Positions 16,934 through 25,393 of a stretch of 64,000 nucleotides of DNA are shown here, piece after piece. Source of the DNA: DATHBD01 sp035296325 (GTDB lineage Bacteria; Actinomycetota; Actinomycetes; Mycobacteriales; Micromonosporaceae); contig DATHBD010000032.1 in assembly GCA_035296325.1 (NCBI GenBank), positions 124,001-188,000 of the forward strand. The letters run 5' to 3'. The notes under the pieces were generated by a model. The model was not told the DNA's origin. It ran no database searches and saw only the letters and a program-made list of their open reading frames with translations. Within the stretch, counting starts at the first letter, position 1, and each line of letters begins with the position of its first letter. Made by a program: the position numbers and the translations under genes.

Positions 16934-17847
16934 CGACGGTCCATCCAGGACAGTCGGCGGCCCAGCCACTCGGCCAGGCGGGCATCGTAGGGCGCGTAGT
17001 GGGCGGCGAGTTGCGAGCGCCGCCGGGCATCCATCGGGGCGGTCCGTGGCCGGGCGTTGTGCTGCTGGAACGCCGGGTACGCCCCGCCGAGCAGGGTCGG
17101 CGCCGGCAGGCCGAGAAAATCCAGCACGCCGTCGTAGACGGGTCGCGGGTTCGTGAAGAACGCCTGGCTGTCCACCACGTGGATGCGGTCGCGTCCGAGG
17201 GCCTCGGCCATCGGCTGGAGATAGGAGATGTACTCACCACGCGCGCGGTAGGCGTGGTGCTGGTGCGCGAAGCTCGTGTACGCCGGGTCGGCGAGCATCC
17301 GCTCGGCCACGCCCCGGAGCCGGGTCGGCTCCAGATCGAGTGCCCGATCGAAGGCGGCCTCCGTTTCGTAGCCGCGCGCGACCTCGTGTGCGTGGTGGGA
17401 GTACGCGCGCTCCACCGGGTCGCGGACCAGCACGAGGACGCGGACCCCGGGCAGGTCCGCGGCGATCCGGGCGACGGCGTGCGGGTGGTACATGTAGTAC
17501 GGGCTGGACTCGAACGTCTGCGCCGGAACGCCGTACCACTCCCGCACCCGCGCCGCGGTGCGCAGCAACGGGAAGTGCGCCCGGTACCAGCGCGGGCCGC
17601 GGTGGTACCCCACGTCGAAGTAGTGCACGCCCTTGTGCAGCACCGCCTTCAGGATGCCGGGATGCCCGGCGAGGGCACGGTACAGCGACGTGGTTCCGCA
17701 CCGCTGGCCACCGCAGATGAGGAAGGACGGCAGCATCCGGTGCTGCGCCGTCAGCCGGCCGTACCCCCGGGATCCGACGTGCACCACCCGCTTGACCGGG
17801 TCCGGCACCGCACCCAGGCCGCCCCGGCCCACCCCTGGGATGATCAC
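16930..17847 (-). CDS. Sulfotransferase (NDST/heparan-type fold), second of two
   Basis: 305 residues. PSFLICGGQRCGTTSLYRAL (about residues 39-58) is the 5'-phosphosulfate loop and VLVLVRDPVERAYSHHAH is the 3'-phosphate site. Also KGVHYFDVGYHRG, typical of the Sulfotransfer_1 glycan group. The Lys that precedes GTT in many family members is Arg-Cys here. It overlaps the flippase start and the upstream kinase stop by four bases each, so it is an integral operon member. The acceptor is probably the polysaccharide repeat unit. Confidence 0.87.
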   Translation of the reverse strand: MIIPGVGRGGLGAVPDPVKRVVHVGSRGYGRLTAQHRMLPSFLICGGQRCGTTSLYRALAGHPGILKAVLHKGVHYFDVGYHRGPRWYRAHFPLLRTAARVREWYGVPAQTFESSPYYMYHPHAVARIAADLPGVRVLVLVRDPVERAYSHHAHEVARGYETEAAFDRALDLEPTRLRGVAERMLADPAYTSFAHQHHAYRARGEYISYLQPMAEALGRDRIHVVDSQAFFTNPRPVYDGVLDFLGLPAPTLLGGAYPAFQQHNARPRTAPMDARRRSQLAAHYAPYDARLAEWLGRRLSWMDRR

Positions 17848-19151
17848 AACTTGCCGGACGTCGTGGTGTCCCGCGCCCCCTGATGTACCAGCTTCGCCGA
17901 AGGTGCCACGACGCTGGACGGGCCGGCCAGCGTACCGGCGCGGGCCACCAGAACGGGCAGCAGCCAGGTGCCCAGCACGCCGAGTGGCGCTCCGGCCTCG
18001 GCCTGCCGGTCGGCGAGGTAACGCGCCGCCAGATCGATCAGGTAGAGCAGCGCCACCACGTCCGCCTCGCGCCGGTTCAGCGCGCCGAACGGCTGCAGCA
18101 ACGCGGCCGCGTCGTCGAGCATCGCGCCGACCGCGGCACCGGCGTCACCGCCGGTGGCCGCGGCGATGTTGCACTGCAGGCGGTGGTGCAGGGCGTCGAA
18201 CCCGGTCGGTACGCCGGTGGTGAACCGCTCCCAGTCCCACACCAGAATCGTGTCCGCGACCATCGCCATGTTCCACGGCGACCAGTCGCCGTGCCACGAG
18301 CCGTACTCCAGGTCCACCGATCCCGCGACGGCCAGGATCCGTTCCGCTGCGCGCTGCAGCGCCGGGCCCTCCGGGTACGCCGCGAGTGTGGCGAGCCGAT
18401 CGCTCAGCCGCTTCCAGTACCCGCTGTCGCGCAGCGGGCCGCGGCGCACGCCGCAGCACCGGGCCACCTCGCGCATCGCGAGCGCCAGCCGCTCGTCGTT
18501 CTTTGCCGCGCGGGGCCGCCACACCGGAAGCGCCGACTGGACCAGCACCTCGTGGGAGTTCCACCGGCCGGCGTGACGGACCCGCGGCACGGTCAGGTGC
18601 CGCAGGTCCAGCCGGTCCAGCACGGCCAGCGCGCTGGTCTCGGCGCGGACCAGCCGACGGGTCAGGTCCGACGTGCCGAGCTTCGCGAAGGCAACCGTAC
18701 GGCCCTCGGGGTTGAGCAACTGCAGCACCGGCTTGCGGTTGGCCCGCGCCGGTCCGAGGTGGACAGACAGGTGCAGGTCGATGCCAAGCACCTGGCTGAG
18801 GTACGCGTCGATGGAGTCCGCGGCCCCGGCCGGGGCCGGCACCCGTAACCGGTCGCGCAGCAGGATGCGGGCGATGCCGGTCCGCAGTGCCGCCACCACG
18901 GCGGTGCGTTGCCACCGGGCGAGCCTGGTCTGCGGCTCGGCGTAGCGGCGCACCGCCGCCGCGGCCAGCCGCCGGTCGTGCGCGGGTACCAGCAGCCGTG
19001 GCCGTCGGGCGTGCGGAATGATCAGGTAGTCCACGTGCTCGTCCCAGTTGGACGCCGGGTAGAGCACGTCGAGCACCTCGCCGAGGTAACGGGCGCGCAG
19101 CTGCGCGTCGTTTCGCCGAAGCGCGGCGGGTGCGGTGTTGACCGGGCTCAT
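17844..19151 (-). CDS. APH/choline-kinase-like phosphotransferase
   Basis: 435 residues. The C-terminal half has the aminoglycoside-phosphotransferase-like kinase signature GSWHGDWSPWNMAMV (catalytic Asp, metal Asn) near residue 288 and VWDWERF (second metal Asp) some 15 residues later. The N-lobe has VAFAKLGTSDLTRRLVRAE with a candidate Lys. An N-terminal 150-residue region shows DEHVDYLIIPHARRPRLLVP and no known fold. Likely phosphorylates a sugar, polyol or lipid-linked sugar of the pathway rather than a drug, judging by its place in a translationally coupled polysaccharide operon. The substrate is unknown. Confidence 0.75.
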   Translation of the reverse strand: MSPVNTAPAALRRNDAQLRARYLGEVLDVLYPASNWDEHVDYLIIPHARRPRLLVPAHDRRLAAAAVRRYAEPQTRLARWQRTAVVAALRTGIARILLRDRLRVPAPAGAADSIDAYLSQVLGIDLHLSVHLGPARANRKPVLQLLNPEGRTVAFAKLGTSDLTRRLVRAETSALAVLDRLDLRHLTVPRVRHAGRWNSHEVLVQSALPVWRPRAAKNDERLALAMREVARCCGVRRGPLRDSGYWKRLSDRLATLAAYPEGPALQRAAERILAVAGSVDLEYGSWHGDWSPWNMAMVADTILVWDWERFTTGVPTGFDALHHRLQCNIAAATGGDAGAAVGAMLDDAAALLQPFGALNRREADVVALLYLIDLAARYLADRQAEAGAPLGVLGTWLLPVLVARAGTLAGPSSVVAPSAKLVHQGARDTTTSGKL

Positions 19152-20737
19152 GGGTGTACTCCCTGGTCGAGCCGGCGGTGCCGGCCGGCGGCGGTGTCGG
19201 GGCGGGCACGGTCGCGCCCTCGGGTGACGGTCCAGTGCGAGCGCCACAGCAGCGCGTACCCGCACATCAGCAGCGCCAGCGGGGTGACCAGCGCGTTGTA
19301 CCAGAACATCGCCGCGAAGCTGGACACGATCGCGGCGCTCCCGGCAAGGCCGAGGGGACTTGTGTCGTGGCGGAAGCGCCACAGGCCGTACCCGAAGAAG
19401 CCCAGGTAGGCAACGGTGCCGATCAGCCCGTGCGCGAAGAGCAGCTGCCAGAGTTGGCCGTTGCCGCCGACGGTGAAGTTGCCGCAGCGCTCGCAGTCGG
19501 GGCTTTCGCCGATCGCGATGGAATGGCGCCCTCCCTCGGTGTTGCGGGTGGAGCCGAACCCGATCAGCGGGGACTGCGTGAGCCCTGAGATGGCGTGCTC
19601 GGTCGTGTAGAGCCGGACGCCATTGGACTTCGCGTGGGCGAGTCGTTGCTCCACCACGTGACCCAGGGGCGTCACGGCGAGCGCCACGGCGAACGTGGTC
19701 GCCACCACCGCGAGTGCGCCCAGGGCGGCGTACCGGCCACGCGGAACCAGGCGGACGGCGACGTAGCACGTCGTCACCGCGAGGCCGATCCACAGGCCAC
19801 GGTTGAGCGAGTACACGATCGGCACGGTCGCGATGGCCAGGCAGCCGAGTGCGGCGAGCCGGGCCAGGCGGCGTCGCGGGTACGCCCAGGCGGCCACCAC
19901 GAACCAGCCGACCAGCAGGCAGACGTTGTTACCCCAGGTGTTGGTGTACCCCCACGGCGCGGCCGGGCGGGGGTGCCCGGTGCCGAGGATGTCCATGACC
20001 TGCGCCAGTGACGGGTGGACCAGCGACCGCACGAAGCCCATCTCACGCAGGGACGTCGGCAGCAGGGCCTCCACCGGAGAGACGAACTCGAAGGTGCCGT
20101 ACATCCCGCCGAGCACGCCCCCGCACACGGTCACCCCGAACAGCCAGCCGAGCAGGCCGACCAGGCGGCGCTGTGGCAGCTCCCGCTCGTCGAGGTTGCC
20201 GGCGAAGAGCAGCAGGATGGTGAGCGCGAGGTAGGCGCCCAGCCGGTAGGCGTACGGGACCAGGCGGCTCGTCGCGGTGCCGGGCACCGTCCCGGCCGGG
20301 TCCGCGCCCAGTGTGAAGATGCCGGTGGCGACGACCGCGAGGAAGATCAGCCACAGGATGAAGGCGGGCGGCAGCCGGAGCGCGTACCCGCGCCGGTGGC
20401 GGTGGAGCAGGATCACCGCCATCGGCACCGCGGCGACGAAGAAGATCAGCACCCCGAGTCCGAGGGCCCACCACAGTGGATAGAGCAGCAGCGTCATGGT
20501 GAGCGGCCACGCCGCGCGGGACGGCCGTGCCCGCGCCGCGCCGGCGTTCGGTGCGCGCCACGTCGTCGCGGTCGCCCTCGTCGCGGTCGCCCGTGTCGCG
20601 GGTGCCCGTGTCGCGGTCGCCCGTGTCGCGGGGGCCCTTGTCGTCGGCGCCCGGGACGCGGGCGGTGCCGTGTCGGGCGGGGTGGTCGCCGACGGCGGCC
20701 GTCGCGTTTGTGGAGGAGCGACCGTGCTGCCCGTCAC
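19148..20737 (-). CDS. O-antigen ligase/polymerase-like membrane protein (Wzy-type)
   Basis: 529 residues with about 11-12 membrane helices. The signature of the family is the long periplasmic loop and a RGLWIGL motif after VYSLNRG, then GFGSTRNTEGG in the outer loop before FAHGLIGTVAYLGFFGYGLW. This matches the O-antigen ligase/polymerase (PF04932-type) group. The first 75 residues are low complexity, built from RAPATRATAT-like units encoded by a short tandem repeat (about 20565-20650). A GTG start overlaps the Wzz stop (GTGA). Confidence 0.87.
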   Translation of the reverse strand: MTGSTVAPPQTRRPPSATTPPDTAPPASRAPTTRAPATRATATRAPATRATATRATATTWRAPNAGAARARPSRAAWPLTMTLLLYPLWWALGLGVLIFFVAAVPMAVILLHRHRRGYALRLPPAFILWLIFLAVVATGIFTLGADPAGTVPGTATSRLVPYAYRLGAYLALTILLLFAGNLDERELPQRRLVGLLGWLFGVTVCGGVLGGMYGTFEFVSPVEALLPTSLREMGFVRSLVHPSLAQVMDILGTGHPRPAAPWGYTNTWGNNVCLLVGWFVVAAWAYPRRRLARLAALGCLAIATVPIVYSLNRGLWIGLAVTTCYVAVRLVPRGRYAALGALAVVATTFAVALAVTPLGHVVEQRLAHAKSNGVRLYTTEHAISGLTQSPLIGFGSTRNTEGGRHSIAIGESPDCERCGNFTVGGNGQLWQLLFAHGLIGTVAYLGFFGYGLWRFRHDTSPLGLAGSAAIVSSFAAMFWYNALVTPLALLMCGYALLWRSHWTVTRGRDRARPDTAAGRHRRLDQGVHP

Positions 20738-22740
20738 CGGGCGCCACCGTCGCCCGGACCGGACTCGGCCAGCTCGTCGGCTGCGCGCTGCGGCTCGGCG
20801 CGGTCGTTGCGCGGCATCGGGGCGGTCGCGCCGTCACTCCCGGTGGGGCGGGCATTCGGCCGAGGGCCCAGCCGGGCTCCGGGCTGGTTCGGCCGAGCGG
20901 TCAGCAGCGTCTCCGCTCCGCGCGATCCGGCGTCCTCCCGTACCGCCGGCACCGGTGGCCTGATCCGCTGGGCGGGATGAACCTGCTCGATCGGCTGGCA
21001 GTCGAGGTCGGTGGTCCGCGGCTCGACCGCATCGACGTGCCCGCCGCCGATGCGGCCGGCGGGAGGCGCCCCGGCGGCTGGCATCTCGGCGGCTGGCGTG
21101 GCGGCGGCGTTCCCGGCCAGCGCCGGCCGGGCCGAGCCCCGGCGTTTGGGAAGCTTGGCCAGCACGACGGCGCCGACCAGTGGCGTGCCGACCCGGCGCA
21201 GCTGCTCGACGGCGTCGCGCACATCGCGGTACCGGGTGCGCCGCAGCTCCACGGCGAGGATCGCGCCGTCGGACATGCTCGCCAGGCTCTGCGCGTCGGC
21301 GCTGGTGGTGGTGGACGGCGCCTCGATCACGACGTACGTGGCCATGGCCCGTACCGCGGTCAGGGTCTCCCGCAGCGCGCGGGACTGCAGCAGGCCGTCG
21401 TCGTCCGAGGTCGTACCGCTGGTGAGCACCCGCAGGTGGCGGTGCCCGGGGACGTCCTGCAGCGCGGTCGACAGCGCGACCCGGCCGGTGAGTACGTCGG
21501 TCAGGCCCGGTGCGGTACGCACGCCGAGGAGGTCGGTGAGCGGCACCGGGTCGGGTTGATCCCCGGGCCGGTGCGCGCAGATCAGCACGGTCTCCGCGTC
21601 GGTGCGGGCGAAGGCGGCGGCGAGGTTCGCTGCGACGAGCCTTGCAGGTGCGCCGTGGGCGGCGCTGCGGGCCGCACCGGCGACCACCAGGACCTGACCG
21701 GAAGGCACGGCATGGGTCTGTGTGGCGCCCGGGGCCGGCGCGATGCTGGCGAGAATCTCGTTGCGGAGCCGGTGGAACAGCCGCCCGCCGGTGCCGAAGG
21801 GCGGGAAGGTCTGGTCCACCGGCGGCCGCATCCGGGGCGGCAGGTCGGCCAGTACGGCGACGTCGACGCGGCGCGCGAGATCCGCGGCACGGCGTACCCG
21901 GCGGTCCAGCCGCTGCCGAAGATAGCCGGCGCCGATCCCGAGCAGCAGACCGAGCATGGCGCCGCTGGCCAGGTTCAGCAGTCGGTTCGGCTTGACCGGC
22001 GCGGCCGGCAGCCCGGCGTCGCGGATGATCCGTCCCGCGTTCGGCGCGGTCGTGCTGATCTGGTTGACCTGGGAGTTGAGCGTGTTGAGCTGGCTGACCG
22101 TGGTCTGGCGTTGGCTCTCCAGGTTGGCCCGGTCGGAGGTGTCCGGCCGCAGCGTCACAATGCGGGCGTTGAGCTGCGTGAGAACGGTGTTGAGCTGCTT
22201 GACCTTCGCGTCGATCGCCGCTGTCCGGCTGGCCAGCTCGGCGCGGTCACTCTCCTCGCGGCTGCGCAGGTACGCCTCCGCGAAGGCGTGCGAGCCGGCC
22301 TGGGCGAGCTGCGCCGTCCGGCCGGAGTACGAGATGACCAGGACGGACGTGTTGGCCGGCACCTTCACCGCGACGTTGCGGGCCAGTTCGTCCGGGGCGG
22401 TCGGCGAGCGCAGCAGCTCTGCGGCCACGGCCGCGACCGGGGTCGACCGGACCAGCTGCGCCTCGGTGTCGAGATTGAGCTCGCCCCGGGTGCGCCCGCC
22501 GACCACGTTGGTGTCCTGCCCGGAGCCGGTGGGCTGGACGAGCACGGACGTCGCGGACTCGTACACCGTCGGTTGCCGCTCGGTGAACTTTGCGGCGCCG
22601 ACGACGCCGAGGGCGAGCAGGAGCGTGAGGAGCCACCAGTGCCGACGGACCAGATTGACCAGATCGGGGACCCGCAGATCGGTATCACGTGGAACTGGCC
22701 TGTCCAGAATATCGTGATAAATCGGGCGGGTGACGTCCAT
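20734..22740 (-). CDS. Wzz/BY-kinase-like chain-length protein with degenerate kinase domain
   Basis: 668 residues. Wzz part: first helix at about 36-50 (WWLLTLLLALGVVGAA), a coiled extracytoplasmic region (RANLESQRQTTVSQLNTL, ISTTAPNAGRI) and a second helix near 255-275. The C-terminal half aligns to a BY-kinase (CpsD-like) P-loop domain, but the Walker A site reads VAGAARSAAHGAPA, lacking the GK(S/T) consensus. The A' region reads ICAHRPGDQPD and the Walker B region reads VVIEAPSTTT, lacking the Asp residues. The last 100 residues are Pro/Ala rich without a Tyr cluster. It likely controls chain length or assembly without kinase activity. Confidence 0.85.
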   Translation of the reverse strand: MDVTRPIYHDILDRPVPRDTDLRVPDLVNLVRRHWWLLTLLLALGVVGAAKFTERQPTVYESATSVLVQPTGSGQDTNVVGGRTRGELNLDTEAQLVRSTPVAAVAAELLRSPTAPDELARNVAVKVPANTSVLVISYSGRTAQLAQAGSHAFAEAYLRSREESDRAELASRTAAIDAKVKQLNTVLTQLNARIVTLRPDTSDRANLESQRQTTVSQLNTLNSQVNQISTTAPNAGRIIRDAGLPAAPVKPNRLLNLASGAMLGLLLGIGAGYLRQRLDRRVRRAADLARRVDVAVLADLPPRMRPPVDQTFPPFGTGGRLFHRLRNEILASIAPAPGATQTHAVPSGQVLVVAGAARSAAHGAPARLVAANLAAAFARTDAETVLICAHRPGDQPDPVPLTDLLGVRTAPGLTDVLTGRVALSTALQDVPGHRHLRVLTSGTTSDDDGLLQSRALRETLTAVRAMATYVVIEAPSTTTSADAQSLASMSDGAILAVELRRTRYRDVRDAVEQLRRVGTPLVGAVVLAKLPKRRGSARPALAGNAAATPAAEMPAAGAPPAGRIGGGHVDAVEPRTTDLDCQPIEQVHPAQRIRPPVPAVREDAGSRGAETLLTARPNQPGARLGPRPNARPTGSDGATAPMPRNDRAEPQRAADELAESGPGDGGAR

Positions 22741-22804
22741 GAAGCGGCAGCCCTCTCAAAGTTGGGTTCTCAAGGGCTAACGGTGGGCACCGGTCAGACG
22801 TAAC

Positions 22805-24331
22805 TCAGGCTGGTTGTCTCGGATCTATCCACCCGTACGTGGCGAGGTGGCGCAGCACCGCCGCAGCGGCCTCCCCGGGCGGTACGCCGGTGGTGTCGAT
22901 CACCAGTTCCGCGTCGGTCGGCGTCTCGTACGGGTCGTCCACCCCGGTCATCCCGGTGATCTTCCCGGCCCGCGCCTTCGCGTAGAGGCCCTTGCGGTCG
23001 CGGCGCTCGCACTCCTCGATCGGGGTGGCGACGTGCACCAGAAGAAAGCCGGCTCCGGCCTCGACGGCGTACCGCCGGGCCTGCGCGCGGGCCGCGGCGT
23101 ACGGCGCGATCGGCGAGCACACCGCGAGCCCGCCGTGCCGGGCGACCTCGGCGGCGACCCAACCGATCCGACGCACGTTGATGTCGCGGTCCTCGGCCGA
23201 GAAGGTCAGGCCGGCGGACAGGTGCCGGCGCACCACGTCGCCGTCGAGCAGCGTGACCGTGCGTTCCCCGGACTCCATCAACGACTCGGCGACCCCGCGC
23301 GCCATTGTCGACTTCCCGGAGCCGGACAGGCCGGTGAAGAACACGACGAGGCCGCGCTGGCGGCGTGCCGGCCGGGCCCGGGCCAGTTCCCGGGCGACCG
23401 CCGGCGGTGTGTGCCACTCCGGCAGCGGGGAACCCCGGTCCAGGTGGTCCGCGACCTCCTCGTCGGCCAACGCCAGCCGGCGGTGCCGCGGCGGGATGTC
23501 GTCCAGCGTGCGCCACTGGCCATCCCGGTTGTCGTAGGCCAGGTCGCGGGGGACCAGCACCCGCAGCCCGCCGGAGGAGAGAATCGAGTCGCCCGAGGAG
23601 AGCAGATGGGTCACCCCGTAGGCGGCACCGACCCGGGCCCGCAGCAACGCGTCCCGGATCTCGTCACCGTGGCTGGTCAGCGGGAGGGCGACGATGGCGG
23701 CCGGGGGCATCCGGTCCCGTGCCGCGAGGATGCAGCGCACCAGCGCCTCCGGCGCCAGCCCGTCCGGCCCCGGCTCGGCGACCGGCACGAGGACCAGCAG
23801 GTGCGCGGCCAGCGTACGCACCGCGCGGGCGATCTGCGCGAGCTGCGGGCGGTGCAGTGGTCGGTCCGCGATCACCCCGAGCACGCGGCCTGGCGGCAGG
23901 ATCGTGCGGATCTCGGCCGGCGTGCGCCGCAGCCGGCGGAACGGCCCGTGGCCGCCGTCGCCGATCCGGCGGACCCGGCCACCGACGCCGGACATGGACT
24001 CCCGGCTCGGCCACACGTCGGTGGCGTCGAGCGCGGCCATCGGAGCGCCCTCGGTGTCGGTGAGCACCACCACGCGCCGGACCGGGTTGGCCGTGTCGAT
24101 CTGCTGGACCAGGGAGCGGGGCACCTCCAGGGTCACCGGCACCGGCCAGGAGGTGCCGTCGGCGAGCCGGCCACGGCGGTTCAGGCTGGTCAGATCGTTC
24201 CTGCCGAGGAAGCCGGTCAGCGGCGCGTACGCGGACGAGAGCAGCAGTTCCAGGTCGGCGAGCTCGTGCGGGCGCGGCGTGTAGGTCGGCGCCTCCCGGA
24301 GCACCTCGTCGGGGAGGACCCATCCGTTCAT
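22805..24331 (-). CDS. cysC: APS kinase with N-terminal degenerate ATP-sulfurylase domain
   Basis: 508 residues. N-terminal 300 residues resemble ATP sulfurylase (start NGWVLPDEVLREAP, YAPLTGFLGRNDLTSLNR), but the active-site motif normally QTRNPxHxxH is IADRPLHRPQ near 154-163, and the later GRDHAG-like site is SSGDS. The C-terminal kinase is intact: FFTGLSGSGKSTMARGV (P-loop 334-342), DGDVVRRHLS, and RDRKGLYAKARAG. So it should phosphorylate APS to PAPS, while ATP sulfurylase activity is doubtful and may come from CysDN elsewhere. It lies 64 bases upstream of the Wzz gene. ATG 24331 is chosen; GTG codons 2 and 4 codons upstream remain possible. Confidence 0.88.
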   Translation of the reverse strand: MNGWVLPDEVLREAPTYTPRPHELADLELLLSSAYAPLTGFLGRNDLTSLNRRGRLADGTSWPVPVTLEVPRSLVQQIDTANPVRRVVVLTDTEGAPMAALDATDVWPSRESMSGVGGRVRRIGDGGHGPFRRLRRTPAEIRTILPPGRVLGVIADRPLHRPQLAQIARAVRTLAAHLLVLVPVAEPGPDGLAPEALVRCILAARDRMPPAAIVALPLTSHGDEIRDALLRARVGAAYGVTHLLSSGDSILSSGGLRVLVPRDLAYDNRDGQWRTLDDIPPRHRRLALADEEVADHLDRGSPLPEWHTPPAVARELARARPARRQRGLVVFFTGLSGSGKSTMARGVAESLMESGERTVTLLDGDVVRRHLSAGLTFSAEDRDINVRRIGWVAAEVARHGGLAVCSPIAPYAAARAQARRYAVEAGAGFLLVHVATPIEECERRDRKGLYAKARAGKITGMTGVDDPYETPTDAELVIDTTGVPPGEAAAAVLRHLATYGWIDPRQPA

Positions 24332-24343
24332 CGACACGCGCAC

Positions 24344-24657
24344 AGTCTGTCAGCCGACAGCCCCGCGCTCTTCACTGGCACGCCGGGCGCTCACCGCGAT
24401 CGACCGACCTGCGACGCGGCACAAGTGCCGGCAGGCCGGTGGAGCGGGCTCGGTTGCGCCGAGGTTGTCGTCAGGTTGGCGGGGTGGTGCCGCCCGGTCA
24501 GGGCGTAGTTCGGGCGACCAGGGGGTCTTGGGTACGGCGCGAAATGGGGCAACCTACTGCAGGTCGGACGCACAATCGCTCCCGATCGCCCCGAAAGATA
24601 TGGACCTCGCCAGCGCGGCAGCGCGGCGGTCGGTCCACGACATTAGGAGATCCCCCG
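24344..24657. promoter_or_regulatory. Intergenic leader of the first secreted-protein gene
   Basis: About 310 bases between the divergent cysC and the secreted-protein gene. The right half has counterparts upstream of the second copy: TGTCGTCAGGTTGG near 24466 and a motif CTACTGCAGGTCGG-A-CGCAC at 24554-24573, 85 bases before the ATG. The second copy has nearly the same block at the same distance. This suggests promoter or 5'-leader elements, but no clear -35/-10 pair can be named. Confidence 0.45.
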
Positions 24658-25062
24658 ATGCGCCTCACTGCCCAGAAGGCAACCCGCAGCCTCCGCTTCG
24701 GCCTTCGTGCCATTTTGGTTTCCGCCGTCATGGCCTCCGGCTTGGTCGCCGTGGCCGGCCCCGCGCACGCCGGGGGGTACGCCAATCTGATGGTCACTCC
24801 GGATTCCTACAACAAGTACGTCCAGAGCTACCAGTTCACCAAGACCGACGCGCGCGGCTACCGGACCACGTCGCGCTGCATCCGGGCGGTGTACGGCCGC
24901 TGGGAAAGCACCAACATCATGTTCATGGGCGACGGCAGGGACACGCTGACCGTCCGCCGGTTCAGCGACACGTGGTGCGGGAGCTACCGCGGCGCGACCA
25001 CCGGCATCAAGTTCTGGTCGACCTCCGGTTCCAACTGGTGGTACCGGGTGCGGATGTACTGA
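24658..25062 (+). CDS. Small secreted protein, copy 1 (unknown family)
   Basis: 134 residues. Sec signal peptide: basic head MRLTAQKATRSLRFGLR, hydrophobic core ending VAVAGPAHA, cut after AHA near residue 38. The mature part of about 95 residues has two Cys (CIRAVYGRW and WCGSY), many aromatic residues and the closing SGSNWWYRVRMY, so a compact disulfide-bonded beta-rich domain is likely. The ATG has TTAGGAGA seven bases upstream. I do not recognise the family; the conserved ANLMVTPD and GRWESTNI segments are shared with the second copy. Confidence 0.85.
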   Translation: MRLTAQKATRSLRFGLRAILVSAVMASGLVAVAGPAHAGGYANLMVTPDSYNKYVQSYQFTKTDARGYRTTSRCIRAVYGRWESTNIMFMGDGRDTLTVRRFSDTWCGSYRGATTGIKFWSTSGSNWWYRVRMY

Positions 25063-25077
25063 TCCGTAGCGGATTCG

Positions 25078-25112
25078 GCGCGGTGGTGACCCCGATCGGG
25101 TCACCACCGCGC
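25078..25112 (+). terminator. 15-bp hairpin after secreted-protein copy 1
   Basis: Perfect stem GCGCGGTGGTGACCC (25078-25092) with its complement 25098-25112 and loop CGATC. No U tract. It lies 15 bases after the stop codon, and a homologous hairpin follows the second copy. Confidence 0.75.
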
Positions 25113-25393
25113 TGCCGTGTCTACCCGGTGTCGCGCATCCGGAATGCGACGCAGCGCAAGATCCGGCGGGCCGGCAGCACGATCTCCGTCCGGTCGCGCT
25201 GTCGTCAGGTTGGGTGGGCGAGCCACGCCGGTTGGCGGGGGCGGTGTAGGCGTCCGGAGGTCTTGGACACGGGTCGAGGTGGGGCACTCTATTGCAGGTC
25301 GGGCGCACGATGAGCCCGAATTACAGCGAAAAGATTCGGATCCGGCATGCGCTGGCGCACTGGTCGGCTCCACGGACGTTAGGAGATCCCCCC

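Larger units (their letters stand above)
24466..25112 (+). repeat. Tandem duplication unit, copy 1
   Basis: Unit of about 650 bases that covers leader, coding region and terminator hairpin of a small secreted protein. The second copy runs 25200-25849. The boundaries are set by TGTCGTCAGGTTGG at the left edge and the hairpin at the right. The copies have diverged clearly in the non-coding parts, so the duplication is not recent. Confidence 0.7.

Noticed and set aside
15086..16990. A 634-residue plus-strand frame over the flippase gene
   Set aside because: It is low complexity, with Arg/Gly/Gln-rich sequence and no motif; the minus-strand flippase has clear helices and overlaps.
11787..17847. 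Glycopeptide-antibiotic sulfation cluster
   Set aside because: No peptide synthetase or polyketide gene is present; flippase, polymerase and Wzz-like genes point to a polysaccharide.
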